DNA from: Ligaoa zhengdingensis
GTDB lineage: Bacteria > Bacillota > Clostridia > Oscillospirales > Ruminococcaceae
Length of the DNA stretch: 64,000 nucleotides
Direction of reading: 5' to 3'
Assembly: GCF_014384885.1 (NCBI RefSeq)
Contig: NZ_JACRST010000011.1
Location: 1 to 64,000, forward strand
The notes beneath the pieces were generated by a model, which was given only the letters and a program-made list of their open reading frames with translations, was not told the origin of the DNA and did not search any database. The translations under genes were made by a program, and so were the position numbers. Below, piece by piece: positions 59,071-64,000 of the stretch (position 1 is its first letter; the number at the start of each line of letters is the position of its first letter).

Positions 59071-59466
59071 TCAATCCCCAATCACCTTGACCAAAAACCG
59101 GCGGGTGCGCGGGCCGTCGAACTCGCAAAAATAGATGCCCTGCCAGGTGCCCAGCGCCAGCTCGCCGCCCTCCACCGGAACCGTCACGCTTGAACCCATC
59201 GCACTGGCCTTGAGATGCGCCGCCGAATTTCCCTCGGCGTGGCGAAAATCCGGCCGGTCGGGGTAGAGATCACCCAAGGCCAAAAGCATATCCCGCACCA
59301 CATCCGGGTCCGCATTCTCGTTGATGGTGACGCCCGCCGTGGTGTGCGGACAGAACACCACGCAGATTCCGTCGCGCACACCGCTCTGCGCCAGCGCCTC
59401 GCGCACCCGCGCGGTGATGGGAAGAAACCCCTCCCGTCCGGTGTTCAGCTGATAATTCCAAATCAT
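59071..59466 (-). CDS. YjbQ/UPF0047 family protein
   Basis: A 131-residue protein with the family's histidine-rich site: CPHTTAGVTINENADPDV, then HAEGNSAAHLKA, and the C-terminal TWQGIYFCEFDGPR. YjbQ proteins have weak thiamine-phosphate synthase activity; the biological role is unclear. The start ATG overlaps the thpR stop by four bases. Confidence 0.92.
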   Translation of the reverse strand: MIWNYQLNTGREGFLPITARVREALAQSGVRDGICVVFCPHTTAGVTINENADPDVVRDMLLALGDLYPDRPDFRHAEGNSAAHLKASAMGSSVTVPVEGGELALGTWQGIYFCEFDGPRTRRFLVKVIGD

Positions 59467-60011
59467 CTTGTCCCCTCCTCCCCTCTCAAACTGCGGCGGA
59501 AGATGCTGGTATAAGTGAGCCTTCCGCCGATCCGTTCCGATTTCATCAGGTGAATCTCAGCCACCGCCTGCTCCAGGGGCGGCACGGTCTGTTCCAGCGC
59601 CCCGCGAGGGAACGGCCCTGCAAACAGCACCTCCCGCCCCAGCGTCAGGTGCGGGCGGAACGCGCGCTCCTCCAGCGCAAAGCCGGCCGTCCTGAGCGCT
59701 CCGGTGAGCTGCCGGTGCAGCTCCTCCAGCTCGGGGCAGCGCTGGATTCCCATCCAGCAGATGTCTCCACCCCGCCGTTCAAACCGGCCGAATCCCGCCA
59801 GCCGCAGGGCGAACGGACCGGCGCTCACCGCGTCCACCGCCTGTTTGGCCTGTTCCACCCGGCTGGTCTCCCCCAGAAAGGCCAAAGTCAAATGCAGGTT
59901 TTCGCGCCTGGTGAAGTTGCCCGACATCGCCTGTCCCCTGAGCGCATCGATCGCCCTGCAAAGCCCCGTCTTGACCGGGTCGTCCAATAGAATCGCCACA
60001 AATAGCCGCAT
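59463..60011 (-). CDS. thpR: RNA 2',3'-cyclic phosphodiesterase
   Basis: A 182-residue 2H phosphoesterase. Both HXTX motifs are present (NLHLTLAFLGE and FRPHLTLGRE). ThpR opens RNA 2',3'-cyclic phosphates. Coupled to the YjbQ gene. Upstream, near 60056-60061, TGTTATACT on the minus strand forms a plausible extended -10. Confidence 0.92.
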   Translation of the reverse strand: MRLFVAILLDDPVKTGLCRAIDALRGQAMSGNFTRRENLHLTLAFLGETSRVEQAKQAVDAVSAGPFALRLAGFGRFERRGGDICWMGIQRCPELEELHRQLTGALRTAGFALEERAFRPHLTLGREVLFAGPFPRGALEQTVPPLEQAVAEIHLMKSERIGGRLTYTSIFRRSLRGEEGTR

Positions 60012-60164
60012 ATTTCTCCGCCTTTCCTGTCTGTTATGGCCGTCCTTTCTCCGCTAGTATAACACAATCGGGCGAAAAGCGGAAACCCGCTTTTGCAATC
60101 GTTATAAAACGGTTGGCCGCCCTGCGGGCAGGGCCTGTTTCCGCTGAAGTAACCGGGCGCAATG

Positions 60165-60200
60165 GAAAAAACGCCGCCCCGGAAGATTCCAAAGCGGCGC
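60165..60200 (-). terminator. Terminator of the two-component operon
   Basis: CGCCGC and GCGGCG pair just after the response-regulator stop; TTTTTTCC follows on the minus strand. Confidence 0.7.
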
Positions 60201-60204
60201 TGGG

Positions 60205-61785
60205 TTATTTTGCGGCGAGCGATTTCTTGTACTCGTTGGGGGTCATGCCGGTCTGCTTTTTGAACACCATGGAAAAGTACTGCGGCGTTGCAAAGCTGAG
60301 CGCGTTGGAAATCTCATACAGCTTGAGGGACTGATCCTCGAGCATCTCCTTGGCTTTTTCAATCTTCTTTGCGACGACATACTGCATCAGGTTCTCCCCC
60401 GTCTTCTCCTTGAAGGCGCGGCAGAGATAACCCTTGTGCACATGCACCGTGTCCGCGATGTCGCTCAGGGTGATCTCCTTGTCATAGTTCTGTTCCACAT
60501 ACCGCTTCACCCGCTCGGTCAGGTCGCCCTGCGTGCCAGCCGTCTCCGCCTCGTGGCGCAGCAGTTCGCCGAACAGGCGGCTGAAATAGCCGGACATCTC
60601 GCTGGCTGTCTCGAGCGCCTCGATACGCTCCAAGGAAATCTGGTCGTTCTCCAACACCTCGCCGACGCTCAAATTATTCTGGTAGAGGTACTCCATGGCC
60701 ACCCCATATAGGCGGTTATTGACATAGCGGAAGTAGTTGGCCTCCATAAAGCCGTCCATCAGGTCGGGGATGTAGAGCTTTTCCACCTGCTGGAGCGCTT
60801 CAAGGTCGTTGTCGTTCAACAGTACCTTGAGGTCGCGCATCCGCTGCTCCAGCAGTTCCTTGTCAAACGCCTTGCAGGAGGTATCGATGGCATTGTAGAT
60901 GATGTTTTTGTTGAGGCCCAACACCACCCGCATACTGCACGCCCGCTCCGCCTGGTGGTGGAGGGTGCGCAGATCGTCGAGCGACGGGCTCTGGTTGGAG
61001 ATGCCGATACTCACCGAAGGGATACCCACACTCTTTGCCAGCTTGCGGATTCTGTTTGCGTACTGAATGACATTGGTATAGAAGTTGAGCAGGCTGAAAT
61101 CGTCCACCAGCTTGGTGAGCACGAAGAAGGAATCGTGTGTGATCGCCGCCAGCGCCATGGTCTTGGCCTCCAAAGCCGAACGGAAGCGGTCCACCTTTCG
61201 GCCCCACTCCTCGCGGTCGTCGGCGTAGCGGTGCTTGCCGTAGCTGTCCACCACCACGTTGAGCCCCACCAACAGGTAACCGTGCTCCACCTTCAGCAGG
61301 CTGTTGAGCGCGGCGCGCTCCTCTTCGGTCACTGTGCCGTAGGCGAGCATCCGTTCCACAATGCGGTTTGCCTTCTCCTTCTGCGCCTGCGCCTGGTTAT
61401 CGAGGTCCTCGTTCATTTGGGCTGTCATGTTCACAATCTGAAAATACAACTCCTCCGAATTGATGAGGTCCTTGATGAGATAATCCTCGATGCCGAGCTG
61501 CATGGCCCGGCGCGCATATTCAAACTTTTCGTGACAGCTCACCACCACAATCTTCTGTGTGTGGTTGCGCTTTTTGATCTCTTCGATCAGCTCCAGCCCG
61601 TTCATGACCGGCATTTCGATGTCGGTCATGACGATGTCAAAGGGCGTTTGGCTGTAAAGCTCCAGCGCTTGCTTGCCGTTGCGCGCGCACACCGGCGGTG
61701 CAAAGCCCGCCTTCTCCCAGTCGATGATGCATTTGAGGGTCTCGCGCGCCGCAAACTCATCGTCTACAATCAAAATATGATGCAT
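60205..61785 (-). CDS. YesN-type response regulator with AraC DNA-binding domain
   Basis: A 526-residue regulator. The receiver domain (1-125) has the acidic pair in VDDE and phosphoacceptor D55 in VMTDIEMP. A long central region (about 150-400) resembles a degenerate GGDEF-like/helical domain. The AraC double helix-turn-helix is at about 425-520 (ITLSDIADTVHVHKGYLCRA and the final FATPQYFSMVFKKQTG). ATG 61785 lies four bases after the kinase stop. It pairs with the YesM-type kinase and very probably controls a carbohydrate ABC transporter. Confidence 0.9.
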   Translation of the reverse strand: MHHILIVDDEFAARETLKCIIDWEKAGFAPPVCARNGKQALELYSQTPFDIVMTDIEMPVMNGLELIEEIKKRNHTQKIVVVSCHEKFEYARRAMQLGIEDYLIKDLINSEELYFQIVNMTAQMNEDLDNQAQAQKEKANRIVERMLAYGTVTEEERAALNSLLKVEHGYLLVGLNVVVDSYGKHRYADDREEWGRKVDRFRSALEAKTMALAAITHDSFFVLTKLVDDFSLLNFYTNVIQYANRIRKLAKSVGIPSVSIGISNQSPSLDDLRTLHHQAERACSMRVVLGLNKNIIYNAIDTSCKAFDKELLEQRMRDLKVLLNDNDLEALQQVEKLYIPDLMDGFMEANYFRYVNNRLYGVAMEYLYQNNLSVGEVLENDQISLERIEALETASEMSGYFSRLFGELLRHEAETAGTQGDLTERVKRYVEQNYDKEITLSDIADTVHVHKGYLCRAFKEKTGENLMQYVVAKKIEKAKEMLEDQSLKLYEISNALSFATPQYFSMVFKKQTGMTPNEYKKSLAAK

Positions 61786-61789
61786 TTTT

Positions 61790-63565
61790 TCACCCGCCTG
61801 ATTCATTGTACCGACTTTCTCTTGGAATAGTAAAGCTGATGACGGTGCCGATATTTTTCGTGGATTCGATGGTGAGCTTGGACTCCTCCCCATAGTAGAG
61901 CAGAAGCCGTTCATCCACATTGCTTAAGCCCACGCTGTTGAACCCGCGATGCCTCTCCCGGATCTTACTGAGGGTCTGCGGGTCCATGCCAACCCCGTCG
62001 TCTGAGATGGAGACCTCCACCGAGTCGCTGAGCGAGCTGATGCTCACCAGGATACGGCCCGGCCCCTGCCGGGGATAGATACCATGAAGCAGCGCGTTTT
62101 CCACGAGCGGCTGCAACAGCAGCTTGGGGATGGGGCAGCCCAGCGCCCCTTCGTCCACCTGGTAGACCACCGCCACCGGCTCCTCATAGCGATAGCTCTG
62201 AATTTTGACGTAGGATTCCAAAAATTCGAGCTCCTTTTTGATGGGAACCATCTCGTTCTGATTGGAAAGGGTGGAGCGCAGCAGCGTGTTGAGCGACTGG
62301 ATTAACATCCGGATCTCCACACACCGGCTTTTGAGCGCCAAATAGGAGACCGTATTCAAAGTGTTATACAGAAAGTGCGGATTGATCTGGCTTTGCAGCG
62401 ATTCCAGTTGGAATTTGAGCGCCGCTACCTCGGCCTTCTTCTTTTCCTCCTGCTCGTGGTAGACCGCATCGATAAACGCATTGATGTCGTCGAGCATGTG
62501 GTTGAAGCCGTTCACCAGGTAAGCGAGCTCATCCCGCGTGGTCACCTCCAGCTTGTTGGGCATCTCGCCCTGCTCGAACTTGGCCATCGCATTTTTCATG
62601 TTGTAGATCGGCCTGGTGATCTTCCACGAGATCAGCCGGCTGATCACCATCACCACCAGGATGCCCAGCGAACCGATCAGTCCCACCACCCAGATGAGCT
62701 GCATCAGGTCCTTTTTGAGCGCAGTGTTGGAGGCTACCCCCACCATGATCCAGTCGGGATAGGTGCTCACCTCCTGCTTATAGTAGGTGTAATCGCCCGC
62801 GGTCCGGTAGGTCTCTCCAAAATATCCCTCGCGTGCGAACTTGAGCGATTCCTGCTCCAGTTCCGGGTTCCATTCCCCCAGCCGGTAGATCACCCCGTCC
62901 GATTTAGAGACGATGTAGGTGCTGTCGAACAGGGAGTGGGCCAGCGACTGCGAGCTTGGGAACAGGTAGTTGCGCCCCACGTTCATCAGCACATAGCCGG
63001 ACACCTCAAAGTTTTCGTCTCGCACTACGCTGAGGTAGGAGAGGCTGTTGTTCTGCATATAGTCCGGCGAGATGGTTGGGGAGGGGAAGTTGTGCGGGGT
63101 CGAGAACTTTTCCTCGCGCCCGGACCTCAAAAAGTGCTCCAACCCGGACAGCTCGGCCAGCGGCCGGTTAAAATTTTCAGATTCGGGCGTATCGATCATC
63201 CGGCCGGATGGATCGACCAGGCTGACCCGCTGCACACCGTATGTACTCGAGGTGAGATATCCCAACCGGGAATGGAGCATGTCGTAATCCTCATTCGTCC
63301 CTTTGATGAACTGACTCACCAGATAATCCCGTTTGAGCGAACGGACCAACTGGCGGTACAGATCGATCTTTTTGTCGATCTCCTGCGACAGCAGCATGGT
63401 GCGTTCCTGCATCAGGCTGTTCTTCTGTTCCATAAAGCGGTCGGTGAACAGCGCGCTGGCCGAAAAGACGATGATGAGAAGGATGCCAGCGATCAGCAGG
63501 GAGAAGGAGAGCGCAATGCGGTTGTTGATACTTTTCATCTGTTCCTTCACTCTCTTTTGTTTCAC
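61790..63565 (-). CDS. YesM-type sensor histidine kinase
   Basis: A 591-residue kinase. GTG 63565 has AAGGAGG 7 bases upstream; the ATG at 63586 lies before that site. Layout: membrane helix about 15-38, extracytoplasmic Cache-type sensor (about 40-290), second helix (about 295-320), HAMP, and a His_kinase domain whose phosphoacceptor lies in QSQINPHFLYNTLNT, then LVENALLHG and SISDDGVGMD. The sensed ligand is unknown. The neighbouring sugar-binding protein suggests a sugar or glycan-derived signal. Confidence 0.9.
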   Translation of the reverse strand: MKQKRVKEQMKSINNRIALSFSLLIAGILLIIVFSASALFTDRFMEQKNSLMQERTMLLSQEIDKKIDLYRQLVRSLKRDYLVSQFIKGTNEDYDMLHSRLGYLTSSTYGVQRVSLVDPSGRMIDTPESENFNRPLAELSGLEHFLRSGREEKFSTPHNFPSPTISPDYMQNNSLSYLSVVRDENFEVSGYVLMNVGRNYLFPSSQSLAHSLFDSTYIVSKSDGVIYRLGEWNPELEQESLKFAREGYFGETYRTAGDYTYYKQEVSTYPDWIMVGVASNTALKKDLMQLIWVVGLIGSLGILVVMVISRLISWKITRPIYNMKNAMAKFEQGEMPNKLEVTTRDELAYLVNGFNHMLDDINAFIDAVYHEQEEKKKAEVAALKFQLESLQSQINPHFLYNTLNTVSYLALKSRCVEIRMLIQSLNTLLRSTLSNQNEMVPIKKELEFLESYVKIQSYRYEEPVAVVYQVDEGALGCPIPKLLLQPLVENALLHGIYPRQGPGRILVSISSLSDSVEVSISDDGVGMDPQTLSKIRERHRGFNSVGLSNVDERLLLYYGEESKLTIESTKNIGTVISFTIPRESRYNESGG

Positions 63566-63606
63566 AGGGCTCCCTCCTTCTTCCATTGCCCGCGGCGTTA
63601 AACATC

Positions 63607-63615
63607 ATTATAACA
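63607..63615 (-). promoter_or_regulatory. Extended -10 promoter of the two-component operon
   Basis: On the minus strand ATGTTATAAT gives a TGn-extended TATAAT (63612-63607). No good -35 is visible. It shares only ATTATAACAT with the operator block at the heme and cytochrome promoters, so I do not count it as a member. Confidence 0.5.
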
Positions 63616-63650
63616 TATCTTAGTCCGCAAATCCTAATAGGAAGAAAATG

Positions 63651-63692
63651 CCAAAATCCATGCCAGGGATATACCCCGGCATGGATTTTGGT
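63651..63692 (-). terminator. Terminator of the sugar-binding protein gene
   Basis: A perfect 14-base-pair stem (CCAAAATCCATGCC with GGCATGGATTTTGG) 18 bases beyond the gene's stop. Confidence 0.82.
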
Positions 63693-63709
63693 TGGAAACA
63701 CTGCGAAAA

Positions 63710-64000
63710 TTATTCCGCCTGGTCCTTCATAATTTCTTTGTAGTTCTCCTTGGTGATCATAACCGCCGGGGTTTTGAATTCCCAAGGAATCTCGGTGCCG
63801 TTGAGCAGATAATTCATCATATTCTCAGCGGAGTAAGCGCCGACATCGACATAGTTGATGAAAGCGGTCGCTTTAAACGCGGACTCTTCCTCTTTGGCAA
63901 ACTCGAGCTTCGCGAGATAACCGCCGATGCCGCAGACGACGGACTCTTTGTCTAGGCCGGCAGCCTCGAGGGCGCGGGTTGCGCCGGCGGCGCCTTCATC
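63710..64000 (-). CDS. C-terminal end of a sugar ABC transporter substrate-binding protein (partial)
   Basis: The last 96 residues of a periplasmic-binding-type protein; the 5' part is beyond the window. Recognisable are DEGAAGATRALEAAGLDK at the hinge region and FINYVDVGAYSAENMMNYLL near the C terminus, as in ribose/galactose-type (Peripla_BP_4) binding proteins. It lies upstream of the YesM/YesN pair, separated by a terminator and promoter. Such clusters usually sense and import a plant-glycan sugar. Confidence 0.8.
   Translation of the reverse strand, partial: DEGAAGATRALEAAGLDKESVVCGIGGYLAKLEFAKEEESAFKATAFINYVDVGAYSAENMMNYLLNGTEIPWEFKTPAVMITKENYKEIMKDQAE

Noticed and set aside
63607..63626. 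A fifth copy of the shared heme/cytochrome promoter block before the two-component operon.
   Set aside because: Only ATTATAACAT matches, which is explained by an extended -10 promoter; the GTAATTATGTTT half is absent.
1..64000. CRISPR arrays, tRNA or rRNA genes, phage att sites.
   Set aside because: I scanned intergenic regions for regular repeats, cloverleaf-like arms and rRNA-like stretches and saw none. No claim can be made beyond visual inspection.

Overview
The window reads as chromosome of a GC-rich, anaerobic, Gram-positive Clostridia-type bacterium (Oscillospiraceae/Ruminococcaceae-like gut lineage; inferred from gene content). Supporting signs are YesM/YesN-type regulation, a PPi-type phosphofructokinase, an iron-sulfur two-subunit serine dehydratase, DUF3793 beside flavodoxin, very large secreted FIVAR-containing proteins, strong GGAGG-type ribosome sites and frequent TTG/GTG starts. 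No rRNA, tRNA or CRISPR array was seen. Nearly all of bases 1-34 kb are on the minus strand.

Layout. (1) 1-5.3 kb: the 5' part of a giant secreted GH127-type beta-L-arabinofuranosidase, with its 3' end outside the window. (2) 5.6-16.4 kb: housekeeping and accessory genes. These are a short-chain dehydrogenase/LUD protein/YgjP-like peptidase operon, an MMPL exporter with a secreted partner facing a TetR gene across four matching operators, a coenzyme F420 ligase homologue, and a LysR gene with an EamA permease. (3) 16.5-17.1 kb: a decayed IS200/IS605 remnant. (4) 17.1-21.6 kb: a secreted CBM6-GH43 glycosidase with FIVAR repeats and a C-terminal membrane anchor. (5) 22.1-34.1 kb: a four-gene operon for extracellular c-type cytochromes: an HzsA-related diheme protein, ResB, CcsA, and an anchored beta-propeller/diheme/FIVAR protein. 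(6) 34.3-43.6 kb: an eight-gene sugar uptake and catabolism operon (DeoC-type aldolase, FGGY kinase, RbsABC-like transporter, Fe-alcohol dehydrogenase, DUF4380 protein). (7) 43.8-49.2 kb: a GntR/UTRA regulator and a hemA-ahbC-ahbD-ahbA-ahbB operon for siroheme-dependent heme synthesis. (8) 49.3-64 kb: an EamA permease, UppP, HisJ-type phosphatase, serine dehydratase, YitT protein, iron-boxed DUF3793/flavodoxin, HD protein, PPi-PFK, AraC regulator, YjbQ, ThpR, a YesM/YesN two-component pair and the tail of a sugar-binding protein.

The central observation is that (5), (6) and (7) look co-regulated. The promoters of the cytochrome operon, the sugar operon and hemA share a near-identical block, ATTATAACGTAATTATGTTT (18/20 identical at hemA), lying across the -10 box and spacer. 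Each has a -35 element exactly 17 bases from TATAAT. A shorter version precedes the gntR gene. I infer one regulon that makes heme by the Ahb route, attaches it with System II (ResB/CcsA) to two very large surface cytochromes, and imports a sugar-like compound. Next to arabinan-type glycosidases, this suggests a surface redox system linked to carbohydrate use. Its substrate and electron partner cannot be read from the sequence.

Many start codons were chosen from ribosome-site and promoter positions rather than as the longest reading frame; each such choice is stated in the entry.
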